Source of the DNA: an uncultured Bacteroides sp. | GTDB lineage: Bacteria; Bacteroidota; Bacteroidia; Bacteroidales; Bacteroidaceae | Length of the DNA: 60,077 bases | Reading direction: 5' to 3' | Assembly: GCF_900547205.1 (NCBI RefSeq) | Contig: NZ_URFY01000028.1 | Span: 1 to 60,077 of the forward strand | Part shown: positions 8,168 through 16,552 of the stretch, piece by piece | Layout of the letters: every line of letters begins with the position of its first letter | How positions within the stretch are numbered: position 1 is the first letter of the stretch | Position numbers and translations under genes: made by a program | The notes under the pieces: model-generated | The model's database searches: none | The model's input: the letters and a program-made list of their open reading frames with translations, nothing else | Told to the model about the DNA's origin: nothing

Positions 8168-8209
8168 AACAATAAAGCCGGAATCAATTATGACTCCGGC
8201 TTTATTGTT
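8168..8209. terminator. Bidirectional terminator between convergent genes
   Basis: A perfect 15-bp stem (8168-8182 with 8195-8209) with a 12-base loop lies between the lipoprotein stop and the end of the convergent pseudouridine synthase gene. It can serve both strands. Confidence 0.85.
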
Positions 8210-8221
8210 GAATATTGAGAA

Positions 8222-9142
8222 CTATTTCTTCAGAAACAACTTCTTAAACTCCGACGGATAAGGCGTCTCAAACTCCATCAAATCTCCCGTCACCGGATGA
8301 TAAAAACAAAGCTTAAAAGCATGAAGTGCCAATCTCCCAATCGGATTAGGAGAATCTTCCCCCCCATATCTTCCATCTCCAATGATTGGATGCCCTAAAT
8401 CCTGCATATGCACACGAATCTGATTCTTTCGTCCTGTCTCCAAATCCAGTTCTAACAAAGAAAATCCATTTGCACGTTTAATCGTTTTATAATGAGTGAT
8501 AGATTTGGAACCGCCATCATCATACTCACTGGAACTTACATACAAAGTTTGATCGGTCAACCATGAAACCACCGTATCATAATCTTTCTCCATACTGCCT
8601 TCTACCACAGCCACATATCTCCGGTCAGTCACAATATCATGCCAATTGTCGCGTAGCGTCCGCTGTGTCTTTTCGTCTTTGGCAAACATCATCAATCCGG
8701 AAGTGTCTCTATCCAGGCGGTGCACGATAAATACGCGGTGTTGGCGTCCCGAACGCTGCACGTATTCATTGAGTATCGTATAGGCAGTACGCTCTTTTTG
8801 ACGGTCCGTATTAACCGACAGGAGTCCTTGCGTCTTTTCGATTACAATGATATATGCATCTTCATACACTATTTTCAGCAATCTGTTATGAAATTCCTTT
8901 TTCCCCTTATCCTTGCTGATTTGTACTTTCATCCCTGCTTTTAAAGGGAAGTTGAATTGGGTAGTAATCACATTATCTACCAATACCACCCGCTTGCTAA
9001 GCAACGACTTTAACTTTGTCCGGCTTGCATCCGGCATCTTGGCAGTAAGAAACTCCATAAGTTCCATCGGTTCTTTAACTGCATAGTTTGTGTATTGAGC
9101 GCGTGCCTTTTCAGCAGGAGTTCTTTTAGGTCTTTTTTCCAT
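8222..9142 (-). CDS. RluA-family pseudouridine synthase with S4 domain
   Basis: A 306-residue RNA-modifying enzyme that isomerises uridine to pseudouridine in rRNA or tRNA. The N-terminal S4-like RNA-binding region is at about 25-80 (LKSLLSKRVVLVDNVI). The catalytic motif HRLDRDTSGLMMFAK carries the nucleophilic Asp, and ETGRKNQIRVHMQDLGHPIIGDGRYGG is the second conserved block (split here only for description). The length fits the RluA/RluD group. The exact target position cannot be read from sequence. It lies 30 bases downstream of rlmD on the same strand, so the two rRNA-modification genes probably share a transcript. Confidence 0.92.
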   Translation of the reverse strand: MEKRPKRTPAEKARAQYTNYAVKEPMELMEFLTAKMPDASRTKLKSLLSKRVVLVDNVITTQFNFPLKAGMKVQISKDKGKKEFHNRLLKIVYEDAYIIVIEKTQGLLSVNTDRQKERTAYTILNEYVQRSGRQHRVFIVHRLDRDTSGLMMFAKDEKTQRTLRDNWHDIVTDRRYVAVVEGSMEKDYDTVVSWLTDQTLYVSSSEYDDGGSKSITHYKTIKRANGFSLLELDLETGRKNQIRVHMQDLGHPIIGDGRYGGEDSPNPIGRLALHAFKLCFYHPVTGDLMEFETPYPSEFKKLFLKK

Positions 9143-9172
9143 TCCTTTTTTCTTTTGAAGATTTAGAACTTG

Positions 9173-10591
9173 TTATCGAAGTTCCAGTAATACTACGTTT
9201 TCCACATGGTGGGTATGGGGGAACATATCTACCGGTTGCACTGCCTTCACTTTATATTTACCGTCCAGCAATTGCAGGTCGCGTGCCTGGGTGGCAGGGT
9301 TACAACTCACATAAACAATCCGTTTAGGTTCGGCAAACAAGATGACATCCACCACATCCTGATGCATACCCGCACGTGGAGGGTCGGTGATGATTACATC
9401 CGGACGTCCATGCTGGTTGATAAAGTATTGAGTCAGAATATCTTTCATATCGCCTGCATAAAACAATGTATTCTTGATATCATTAATTTCCGCATTAACT
9501 TTAGCGTCCTCGATAGCTTCCGGCACATATTCGATACCAATCACCTGACGTGCTTGGCGTGAAACGAAGTTGGCAATGGTTCCGGTTCCTGTATAGAGGT
9601 CGTACACTAGTTCGTTTCCGGTTAATCCGGCAAAGTTGCGTGCTACCTTATATAAATTATATGCTTGCTCAGAATTGGTCTGATAGAATGATTTCGGTCC
9701 GATTTTGAAACGCAGTCCTTCCATTTCTTCAAAAATATGATCTTTTCCTTTGAAAACAGACACATCCAAATCATTGATAGTGTCGTTGCACTTATTATTA
9801 ATAATGTATAGGAGAGAAGTGATTTCGGGGAACGCGTCAGCAATAAACTGTAGCAGTTGCTTAAATAAATCCATTTCGTGATCCTCCGTAATCTTGCAGA
9901 TCACAATAACCATTAGTTCGCCTGTAGAAGAAGTACGGATAATCATATTCCGAAGCATACCTTCCTGCGAGCGCAGGTTAATAAAAGAATAATCATGCTC
10001 ATAAGCATAATCACGAACTGCATTACGGATGCGGTTGGATATATCATCCTGCAACCAGCATTTCTCGATAGCCAACACCTTATCGAATGCTCCCGGAATG
10101 TGGAAACCTACCGCATTCATCTGATCATATTTCACATCCTGTCGCACTTCCTCGTTGGTCAACCAACGTTTGTTCGAAAAAGTGAACTCCAGTTTATTCC
10201 GATAAAATTCGGTCTTAGCCGAACCCATAATCGGAGATATTTTGGGAAGTTCAATCTTTCCGATACGTCTCAGGTTGTCTTCCACCTGTTTCTGTTTATA
10301 TCTGATTTGCTCCGGGTAGGGGAGTACTTGCCATTTGCAACCGCCGCAAACACCATAGTGCTGGCAGAAAGGAACGGCACGAACGGGCGACAGTTCATGG
10401 AACTTCACCGCTTCAGCTTCGGCATATTTATTCTTTTTACGCTTGATTTGCAGGTCTACGACATCACCCGGCACCACATAGGGTACAAAAATCACCAGGT
10501 CTTCTACTTTTGCAATGGCTTTACCTTCGGCAGCCACATCCATGATTGTTATCTTCTCCAATAAGGGAAGTTCTTTTTTCTTTCTTGCCAC
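9173..10591 (-). CDS. rlmD: 23S rRNA (uracil-5-)-methyltransferase RumA/RlmD family
   Basis: A 472-residue S-adenosylmethionine-dependent methyltransferase that makes 5-methyluridine in 23S rRNA. An N-terminal TRAM RNA-binding domain (about 10-65) is followed by iron-sulfur cysteines (CQHYGVCGGCKWQ, and CWL near 180). The SAM-binding motif is VYDLYTGTGTIA, the conserved block is FYQTNSEQAYNLY, and the catalytic Cys is in YVSCNPATQARDL. The C-terminus ends HTHHVENVVLLELR, as is usual for the family. RlmD versus RlmC or RlmCD cannot be fixed without comparison. A TACTTTTG -7 box on the minus strand precedes the gene. Confidence 0.92.
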   Translation of the reverse strand: MARKKKELPLLEKITIMDVAAEGKAIAKVEDLVIFVPYVVPGDVVDLQIKRKKNKYAEAEAVKFHELSPVRAVPFCQHYGVCGGCKWQVLPYPEQIRYKQKQVEDNLRRIGKIELPKISPIMGSAKTEFYRNKLEFTFSNKRWLTNEEVRQDVKYDQMNAVGFHIPGAFDKVLAIEKCWLQDDISNRIRNAVRDYAYEHDYSFINLRSQEGMLRNMIIRTSSTGELMVIVICKITEDHEMDLFKQLLQFIADAFPEITSLLYIINNKCNDTINDLDVSVFKGKDHIFEEMEGLRFKIGPKSFYQTNSEQAYNLYKVARNFAGLTGNELVYDLYTGTGTIANFVSRQARQVIGIEYVPEAIEDAKVNAEINDIKNTLFYAGDMKDILTQYFINQHGRPDVIITDPPRAGMHQDVVDVILFAEPKRIVYVSCNPATQARDLQLLDGKYKVKAVQPVDMFPHTHHVENVVLLELR

Positions 10592-10618
10592 TTTTACACC
10601 AGTCTAATAATTACTTTG

Positions 10619-10626
10619 CAAAAGTA
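10619..10626 (-). promoter_or_regulatory. rlmD promoter, -7 box
   Basis: On the minus strand this reads TACTTTTG, an exact TAnnTTTG match, 28 bases upstream of the rlmD start codon. Confidence 0.55.
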
Positions 10627-10718
10627 GGTATTTTTTTCGGAAAACATCCGAGTATGTAGAAATATTCCAGATTGTAATGTCGAAATTGCATTTTGATAGA
10701 AAGTTTTTTCTCAAAAAG

Positions 10719-10749
10719 TTTTCTGGTTTGCGAAATATCCTTAGATTTG
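10719..10749 (+). promoter_or_regulatory. Probable ppdK promoter
   Basis: TAGATTTG at 10742-10749 matches the Bacteroides -7 box and lies 42 bases before the ppdK start. The -33 element is a degenerate TTTT at 10719-10722. Confidence 0.45.
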
Positions 10750-10790
10750 CGAACAGATAATAATCATAATGTAACTTTAAACGCAATATT

Positions 10791-13511
10791 ATGGATAAAA
10801 AAAGAGTTTATACCTTTGGAAATGGTCAGGCAGAAGGAAAAGCTGACATGAAGAATTTGTTAGGTGGTAAAGGTGCTAACCTTGCTGAAATGAATTTAAT
10901 CGGAATCCCAGTCCCTCCCGGATTTACAATAACTACCGATGTATGTACGGAGTATAATACGCTAGGACGTGATAAAGTGGTTGAGTTGCTTAAAGATGAT
11001 GTAGTGAAAGCTATTGCACTTGTAGAGGAATTGATGAAATCTAAATTCGGCGATATCGAAAATCCGCTGTTGGTTTCTGTTCGTTCCGGTGCACGTGCAT
11101 CTATGCCCGGTATGATGGACACAATCCTGAACCTTGGTCTGAATGATGAAGTAGTGGAAGGTATCATCCGCAAAACAGGCAATGCACGTTTTGCATGGGA
11201 TTCTTATCGTCGTTTCGTGCAGATGTACGGTGACGTGGTTTTAGGAATGAAGCCTACTAATAAAGATGATATTGATCCGTTCGAGGAAATCATTGAAGAG
11301 GTGAAGGAAGCCAAAGGTGTGAAGCTCGATAATGAGTTGGAGGTGGAAGACTTGAAAGAGCTCGTGAAGAAATTCAAGGCTGCCGTGAAAGAACAGACAG
11401 GAAGAGACTTCCCGACTGAGGCTTACGAACAACTTTGGGGTGCCATCTGCGCTGTATTTGACTCGTGGATGAACGAACGTGCTATCCTTTATCGTAAGAT
11501 GGAAAGCATACCTGACGAATGGGGAACGGCTGTCAATGTACAGGCAATGGTATTCGGTAATATGGGCGAAACTTCGGCAACGGGCGTTTGTTTCACACGT
11601 GATGCAGGTACGGGTGAAGACCTCTTTAATGGTGAATACCTGATTAATGCACAGGGTGAAGATGTGGTGGCTGGTATTCGTACTCCGCAGCAGATTACTA
11701 AGATCGGTTCTCAACGCTGGGCTGTATTGGCAGGTGTTACTGAAGATGTTCGTGCAGCAAAATTCCCCTCTATGGAAGAAGCCATGCCCGAAATCTACAA
11801 AGAACTGGATGCATTGCAAACTAAGTTGGAAAATCATTATAAGGATATGCAGGACATGGAGTTCACTGTACAGGAAGGCAAATTGTGGTTCCTGCAAACC
11901 CGTAGCGGTAAACGTACCGGTGCGGCTATGGTGAAAATCGCTGTGGATCTGCTTCGTCAGGGCATGATTGATGAAAAGACAGCTTTGATGCGTGTGGAAC
12001 CTAACAAATTGGATGAACTCCTTCATCCGGTATTCGACAAATCGGCTTTGAAAAAGGCGAAAGTATTGACTCGTGGTCTTCCGGCTTCTCCGGGTGCTGC
12101 TACCGGTCAGATTGTATTCTTTGCCGACGATGCTGCCGAATGGGCTGCCGGTGGAAAGAAAGTGGTAATGGTTCGTATCGAAACATCTCCTGAAGACTTG
12201 GCAGGTATGGCAGTTGCCGAAGGTATCCTTACCGCTCGTGGTGGTATGACTTCCCACGCTGCTGTGGTAGCACGTGGTATGGGTAAATGCTGTGTATCCG
12301 GTGCAGGTGCATTGAATATTGACTATAAGGCTCGTACAGTAGAAATTGATGGCATTCTGTTGAAAGAAGGCGATTATATTTCTTTGAACGGTAGTACGGG
12401 TGAAGTATATAATGGTAAGGTAGAAACCAGAGCTGCCGAACTTTCCGGTGACTTTGCCGAATTGATGGAGCTTGCCGATAAATATACCCGTCTGCAAGTA
12501 CGCACCAATGCAGATACTCCGCATGATGCAGAGGTTGCACGCAACTTCGGTGCTGTAGGTATCGGTCTTTGCCGTACGGAACATATGTTCTTTGAAGGCG
12601 AAAAAATCAAAGCAATGCGCGAAATGATTCTGGCAGAAGATGCCGAAGGACGTCGTAAGGCATTGGCTAAGATTCTTCCATACCAGCAAGCCGACTTTAA
12701 AGGCATCTTTAAGGCAATGGCAGGTTGTCCGGTGACTGTACGTTTGCTCGATCCTCCTTTGCATGAGTTTGTGCCTCACGATTTGAAGGGACAGCAAGAG
12801 ATGGCGGATACGATGGGCGTAAGTCTGCAATATATCCAGCAACGTGTTGAATCATTGTGTGAACACAATCCAATGTTGGGTCACCGTGGTTGTCGTTTGG
12901 GAAATACTTATCCTGAGATTACTCAAATGCAGACGCGTGCTATCTTGGGTGCTGCACTCGAACTGAAGAAAGAAGGAGTAGAGACACATCCTGAAATCAT
13001 GGTTCCTCTGACCGGTATCTTATATGAGTTTAAGGAACAAGAAAGCGTGATTCGCTCTGAAGCAAAAGCATTGTTTGAAGAATTGGGAGATAGCATCGAC
13101 TTCAAGGTAGGTACTATGATCGAGATTCCTCGTGCTGCTCTGACAGCCGATCGCATTGCTTCTTCTGCTGAGTTCTTCTCATTCGGAACGAATGACTTGA
13201 CGCAGATGACCTTCGGTTATTCTCGTGATGATATCGCTTCTTTCCTTCCTGTTTATCTGGAAAAGAAGATTCTGAAAGTAGACCCGTTCCAGGTACTCGA
13301 CCAGAATGGCGTAGGACAATTGGTACGTATGGCTACAGAAAAAGGTCGTGCTATCCGTCCGGATTTGAAATGTGGTATCTGCGGTGAACATGGTGGCGAG
13401 CCTTCTTCAGTGAAGTTCTGTCACAAAGTAGGATTAAATTATGTTAGTTGCTCTCCATTTAGAGTGCCGATCGCAAGACTTGCAGCGGCTCAGGCAGCTA
13501 TAGAAGGATAA
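10791..13511 (+). CDS. ppdK: Pyruvate, phosphate dikinase
   Basis: A 906-residue enzyme that interconverts ATP, phosphate and pyruvate with AMP, pyrophosphate and phosphoenolpyruvate, linking glycolysis and gluconeogenesis in anaerobes. The N-terminal ATP-grasp domain begins KNLLGGKGANLAEMN and includes SVRSGARASMPGMMDT. The central swivelling domain carries the phospho-His in GGMTSHAAVVARGMGKCC. The C-terminal TIM barrel ends with KCGICGEHGGEPSSV and NYVSCSPFRVPIARLAAA, including the catalytic Cys of the PEP/pyruvate domain. The length is typical. It has its own promoter and terminator. Confidence 0.97.
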   Translation: MDKKRVYTFGNGQAEGKADMKNLLGGKGANLAEMNLIGIPVPPGFTITTDVCTEYNTLGRDKVVELLKDDVVKAIALVEELMKSKFGDIENPLLVSVRSGARASMPGMMDTILNLGLNDEVVEGIIRKTGNARFAWDSYRRFVQMYGDVVLGMKPTNKDDIDPFEEIIEEVKEAKGVKLDNELEVEDLKELVKKFKAAVKEQTGRDFPTEAYEQLWGAICAVFDSWMNERAILYRKMESIPDEWGTAVNVQAMVFGNMGETSATGVCFTRDAGTGEDLFNGEYLINAQGEDVVAGIRTPQQITKIGSQRWAVLAGVTEDVRAAKFPSMEEAMPEIYKELDALQTKLENHYKDMQDMEFTVQEGKLWFLQTRSGKRTGAAMVKIAVDLLRQGMIDEKTALMRVEPNKLDELLHPVFDKSALKKAKVLTRGLPASPGAATGQIVFFADDAAEWAAGGKKVVMVRIETSPEDLAGMAVAEGILTARGGMTSHAAVVARGMGKCCVSGAGALNIDYKARTVEIDGILLKEGDYISLNGSTGEVYNGKVETRAAELSGDFAELMELADKYTRLQVRTNADTPHDAEVARNFGAVGIGLCRTEHMFFEGEKIKAMREMILAEDAEGRRKALAKILPYQQADFKGIFKAMAGCPVTVRLLDPPLHEFVPHDLKGQQEMADTMGVSLQYIQQRVESLCEHNPMLGHRGCRLGNTYPEITQMQTRAILGAALELKKEGVETHPEIMVPLTGILYEFKEQESVIRSEAKALFEELGDSIDFKVGTMIEIPRAALTADRIASSAEFFSFGTNDLTQMTFGYSRDDIASFLPVYLEKKILKVDPFQVLDQNGVGQLVRMATEKGRAIRPDLKCGICGEHGGEPSSVKFCHKVGLNYVSCSPFRVPIARLAAAQAAIEG

Positions 13512-13537
13512 ATAAAAACGCTGAAATAGCATAGTAG

Positions 13538-13577
13538 AAGGCGGTTGTGGCTTGTATATGGCTTCAACCGCCTTTTT
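13538..13577 (+). terminator. ppdK terminator
   Basis: A 10-bp stem (13538-13547 with 13565-13574) is followed by TTTTTT. It starts 27 bases after the stop codon. Confidence 0.88.
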
Positions 13578-13687
13578 TAGTCAGCATGGTTCCACATGAT
13601 TTTACTGCGCATGACAGTATTTTACAGCAGATATTGTACCATAAAAGCCCCCTTTTTTGCTTTGAATTATAAAAAACTAACTAAATA

Positions 13688-13719
13688 TTTGTTTAATAGC
13701 AAAAAGCTCCTTACTTTTG
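13688..13719 (+). promoter_or_regulatory. Promoter of outer-membrane barrel gene 1
   Basis: TTTG at 13688-13691, a 20-base spacer and TACTTTTG at 13712-13719 make a full-consensus Bacteroides promoter, with a leader of about 50 bases before the ATG at 13778. Confidence 0.8.
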
Positions 13720-13777
13720 CCCCCCGAATTAAACGACCCACTTTTGGGCCAAATCGTTAAATTTAAAAAGTAAAAAG

Positions 13778-14320
13778 ATGAAAAAAGGATTATTATTGGT
13801 AGTTGTAATGTTAGCAACTATCGCTGTAAAAGCACAAGACATTTACGTAGGGGGATCATTAAACGTATGGCGTAACAGCACAGGCAATACTACGTCTTTC
13901 AAAGTTGCACCGGAAATCGGTTACAATTTTAATGAAACATGGGCAATTGGTGCTGAGCTGAATTATTCAAATAACCATAATCAACTTTCTAACGATCAGC
14001 TTACTACTAATCGTGTAACTACTAATTCATTCTCTGTTGCTCCGTACATCCGTTGGTCTTATTATCAGAACGATGCTGTACGTCTGTTCTTGGACGGAGC
14101 TGCTGCTATTGGTTTCAATAAAGTTAAAGACGGTGACACAAGCAAAGCCGGACAAATTGGTTTAAGACCGGGTATTGCTGTGAAACTGAATGATAACTTT
14201 TCTTTCATAGCTAAGTATGGTTTCTTAGGCTATCGTAGAAATGTATCAACTGCAGGAGATTCTTTTGGTCTGGCTCTAACAAGCGAAGATTTATCAATCG
14301 GATTCCACTATACATTCTAA
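13778..14320 (+). CDS. Outer-membrane beta-barrel protein
   Basis: A 180-residue protein with a signal peptide (MKKGLLLVVVMLATIAVKAQ, cut after KAQ) and a mature part of alternating strands: QDIYVGGSLNVW, FKVAPEIGYNF, WAIGAELNY, SVAPYIRWSYY, GLRPGIAVKL, FIAKYGFLGYRR. It ends SIGFHYTF with the terminal Phe that the BAM machinery recognises. The size suggests an 8-stranded barrel of the OmpX/OmpW-like class. No ligand can be inferred. It is monocistronic, with a consensus promoter and a strong terminator, which fits an abundant surface protein. Confidence 0.85.
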   Translation: MKKGLLLVVVMLATIAVKAQDIYVGGSLNVWRNSTGNTTSFKVAPEIGYNFNETWAIGAELNYSNNHNQLSNDQLTTNRVTTNSFSVAPYIRWSYYQNDAVRLFLDGAAAIGFNKVKDGDTSKAGQIGLRPGIAVKLNDNFSFIAKYGFLGYRRNVSTAGDSFGLALTSEDLSIGFHYTF

Positions 14321-14343
14321 TATAGTAGATACATAAAAAATAG

Positions 14344-14381
14344 GAAAGGGAGTTCCCAAAAATAGGGAATTCCCTTTCTTT
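14344..14381 (+). terminator. Terminator of outer-membrane barrel gene 1
   Basis: A 14-bp stem (14344-14357 with 14365-14378, one G-U) with a 7-base loop ends in a short T-run. Confidence 0.85.
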
Positions 14382-14421
14382 ATATACAATCTCTATACTT
14401 TACACATTAGTGCACCGAAAA

Positions 14422-14453
14422 GTTGCTTAATACGAATTACAATGATACATTTG
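14422..14453 (+). promoter_or_regulatory. Promoter of outer-membrane barrel gene 2
   Basis: GTTG at 14422-14425, a 20-base spacer and TACATTTG at 14446-14453 match the Bacteroides promoter pattern upstream of the gene at 14513. Confidence 0.7.
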
Positions 14454-14512
14454 TAGTGTTAAACAATGAGGTAAATATAAAACCTTAAGTATTCATTTAA
14501 AACTTTTAAATT

Positions 14513-15079
14513 ATGAAGAAGAGTGTTTTGTTTGTATTATTTGCACTGATTTCAGTAGCAGGTTTTTCTCAGATTGCCGGTTGGAATGCCAAAGTAGGTA
14601 TGAATATTAGTAATTACACTGGTGATACTGACATGAATGCCAAGATTGGTTTCAAACTTGGTGGAGGTTTTGAGTATACATTTAATGATACTTGGTCATT
14701 GCAGCCTTCTTTGCTTTTGACTGGTAAAGGTGCTAAGAAAGATGCACTTACAGTAAATGCCTATTATTTGGAATTACCAATTATGGCCGCTGCCCGTTTC
14801 AATGTAGCTGATAATACTAATTTAGTAGTAAATGCAGGTCCATATTTAGCTTGTGGTATAGCAGGAAAAGCTAAGTTAGGCGGAGAAAGCGTGAAAACAT
14901 TTAGTGGTGATGGTTTAGACTTTAAGCGTTTTGATGCAGGCCTTGGCGTTGGTGTAGCTTTAGAATTTGGGAAAATCATAGCAGGTCTGGAAGGACAATT
15001 TGGTTTAGTGGATGTGCAAAAGCTAGGCAATCCCAAAAACATGAACTTCTCTATAGTTGTAGGTTATAAGTTCTGGTAA
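14513..15079 (+). CDS. PorT-like outer-membrane beta-barrel protein
   Basis: A 188-residue protein with signal peptide MKKSVLFVLFALISVAGFSQ and a mature barrel. It begins WNAKVGMNISNYTGD, continues FKLGGGFEYTFNDTWSLQPSLL and GLGVGVALEFGKIIAGLEGQ, and ends SIVVGYKFW. The opening 'G-N-S' type strand, the LELPIMAA strand (LPI/LPL is typical) and the aromatic terminus fit the outer-membrane beta-barrel family common in Bacteroidetes (PorT-like). It is separately transcribed from the barrel gene upstream. The two barrels are not obviously paralogous in sequence. Role unknown. Confidence 0.87.
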   Translation: MKKSVLFVLFALISVAGFSQIAGWNAKVGMNISNYTGDTDMNAKIGFKLGGGFEYTFNDTWSLQPSLLLTGKGAKKDALTVNAYYLELPIMAAARFNVADNTNLVVNAGPYLACGIAGKAKLGGESVKTFSGDGLDFKRFDAGLGVGVALEFGKIIAGLEGQFGLVDVQKLGNPKNMNFSIVVGYKFW

Positions 15080-15100
15080 CTAAGAACATAAGGAACACGG

Positions 15101-15137
15101 AAAAGCCGCTGTAGAATATAACTCTCAGCGGCTTTTT
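15101..15137. terminator. Bidirectional terminator
   Basis: A perfect 11-bp stem (15101-15111 with 15126-15136) is flanked by A-run and T-run. It can end both the barrel gene and the minus-strand thiamine operon that finishes at 15185. Confidence 0.85.
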
Positions 15138-15184
15138 TGTGCCCATTAATATTTTACTCTCATTTCGGTATTCAAATATATCCT

Positions 15185-15793
15185 CTAATCAGCCAATTTC
15201 TTCAACTTCTTGAAATGATCAATCACAGCCAGATAATCACGATCCGAGCAAGCATCGAATCTATTCCAAAGATCACCTAACACAGCGGCTCCGCCAAATC
15301 CGAAATCTTTTATTTCCAGTAGGTTATCTTCGTTGATACCCCCCAATGCCATTACTTTCGAGTCGATAATTTTAGCTCTTTGCGCTTCCCGCAGTTCTTC
15401 GGCTGTATACGTAGAATAGTAATTCACTTTGGAAATGCTATCATAAATGGGACTCATGAAAACATAGTCGTAGAAATGCTTTCTATTCTTCACTTCTTCT
15501 ACCGAATGGCAGGAACAGCTTACATGCCCGGCATAGTCGTGCGGTTCTTTAGGATTACGTGCATTGAGATGTATTCCCATGAGATTGAACTCTTCTTTCA
15601 GATAGAAATGTTCGTGTGTCACGATGCGGCGGTGATATTTTTCCGGTATCAGAGTCAGTAGTCTTTCAGAATACATGGCTGGAGTTTCCGGTTTTCTAAG
15701 ATGTAGAATGTCCAAACCCTCTTCGAAAAGAGCGGTAATAATCTTATCTTCTTCAACGAAGAAAGTAGGGGTGGTAACTACAATTAGTTTCAT
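15185..15793 (-). CDS. Thiamine-phosphate synthase-like protein (ThiE/TenI family)
   Basis: A 202-residue TIM-barrel protein, the last gene of the thiamine operon. Conserved family positions are visible as HLRKPE (substrate pyrophosphate/thiazole region), RIVTHEH, GIHLNARN, SCHSVEEV, VFMSPIYDS and ALGGINEDN. It differs from the canonical ThiE copy at 20247, so it may be a TenI-type thiazole tautomerase or a divergent ThiE. I start at the ATG whose complement is at 15791-15793, preceded by AAAGGA on the minus strand; the longer frame to 15823 adds ten unlikely residues. It lies 62 bases after thiF. Confidence 0.8.
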   Translation of the reverse strand: MKLIVVTTPTFFVEEDKIITALFEEGLDILHLRKPETPAMYSERLLTLIPEKYHRRIVTHEHFYLKEEFNLMGIHLNARNPKEPHDYAGHVSCSCHSVEEVKNRKHFYDYVFMSPIYDSISKVNYYSTYTAEELREAQRAKIIDSKVMALGGINEDNLLEIKDFGFGGAAVLGDLWNRFDACSDRDYLAVIDHFKKLKKLAD

Positions 15794-15855
15794 GTCCTTT
15801 GTTAAAAATGTAATGTTTAGCAAAGTTACTAATTAACTATGTCAGAAACCAACGT

Positions 15856-16548
15856 TTATAGTGAAAATTTGTTAGTTTGTAGTGTTCGCAAGTCAATTGT
15901 CCATAGTTTGCCTGCCAAAACATCGCCAAAACCACAAATTACTTTCAAAACTTCCGTGGCTTCAATGCTTCCGACGACGGCTGGAGTTATTCCCATTACG
16001 CCTTTCGAGGGAGGTGACATATGTAGCATTTCCTCTTCATCGGGGTAGAGATCGCGGTAATTCTTTTTCTTATCCCCGTAATTAAATACTGAAACCTGAC
16101 CTTCAAAACCACCGATGGCACCATATATATAAGGCTTTCCCAGTTCGATGCAGCAATCATTAATCAGATAGCGGGTAGCGAAATTGTCGCAACCATCCAC
16201 TACCATATCATAATCCGCAATAATATCGTAAGCATTCTCCTCCGTCAATCGGGTAGAGTAGGAATGGATGTTAATCCCGCTATTGAGCGCGGACAATCTC
16301 TCTGCCGCACATATCGCTTTGGGCAGTCCCAGTTCCTTTTCCGAATAAAGTACTTGCCGTTGCAGATTGCTGATACTCACCACATCATCGTCTACCAGTC
16401 CGATATATCCCACACCGGCACCAGCCAGATAAAGGGCGATGGGAGAGCCTAGCCCTCCCACACCCACAATGAGTACTTTCGCCTTATTGAGTCTATCCTG
16501 ACCATCTTCTCGGATTTCAGGAAGCATAATCTGTCTATCGTACCGCAT
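15856..16548 (-). CDS. thiF: ThiF/MoeB/HesA-type adenylyltransferase
   Basis: A 230-residue E1-like enzyme expected to adenylate the C-terminal Gly-Gly of ThiS in thiazole synthesis. It has the nucleotide-binding GVGGLGSPIALYLAGAGVG, the Asp-rich LVDDDVVSISNLQRQ and the MVDGCDNFATRYLIND motif. Both CxxC zinc pairs found in E. coli ThiF and MoeB are missing: the crossover-loop region reads LYPDEEEMLHMSPPSKG, with no Cys. A zinc-free form is implied. It lies 4 bases after thiH, inside the thi operon, which supports ThiF rather than MoeB. Confidence 0.87.
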   Translation of the reverse strand: MRYDRQIMLPEIREDGQDRLNKAKVLIVGVGGLGSPIALYLAGAGVGYIGLVDDDVVSISNLQRQVLYSEKELGLPKAICAAERLSALNSGINIHSYSTRLTEENAYDIIADYDMVVDGCDNFATRYLINDCCIELGKPYIYGAIGGFEGQVSVFNYGDKKKNYRDLYPDEEEMLHMSPPSKGVMGITPAVVGSIEATEVLKVICGFGDVLAGKLWTIDLRTLQTNKFSL

Positions 16549-16552
16549 CTGT

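Noticed and set aside
11241..12842. Long 533-residue open frame on the minus strand
   Set aside because: It lies entirely antisense to ppdK, whose protein is fully conserved; the composition (many His, Cys, Phe) is that of a mirror frame, and no start signals exist.
15185..15793. Second canonical thiE
   Set aside because: It is clearly in the ThiE/TenI superfamily but diverges from the ThiE copy at 20247; a symbol is not given because TenI and ThiE cannot be separated by eye.
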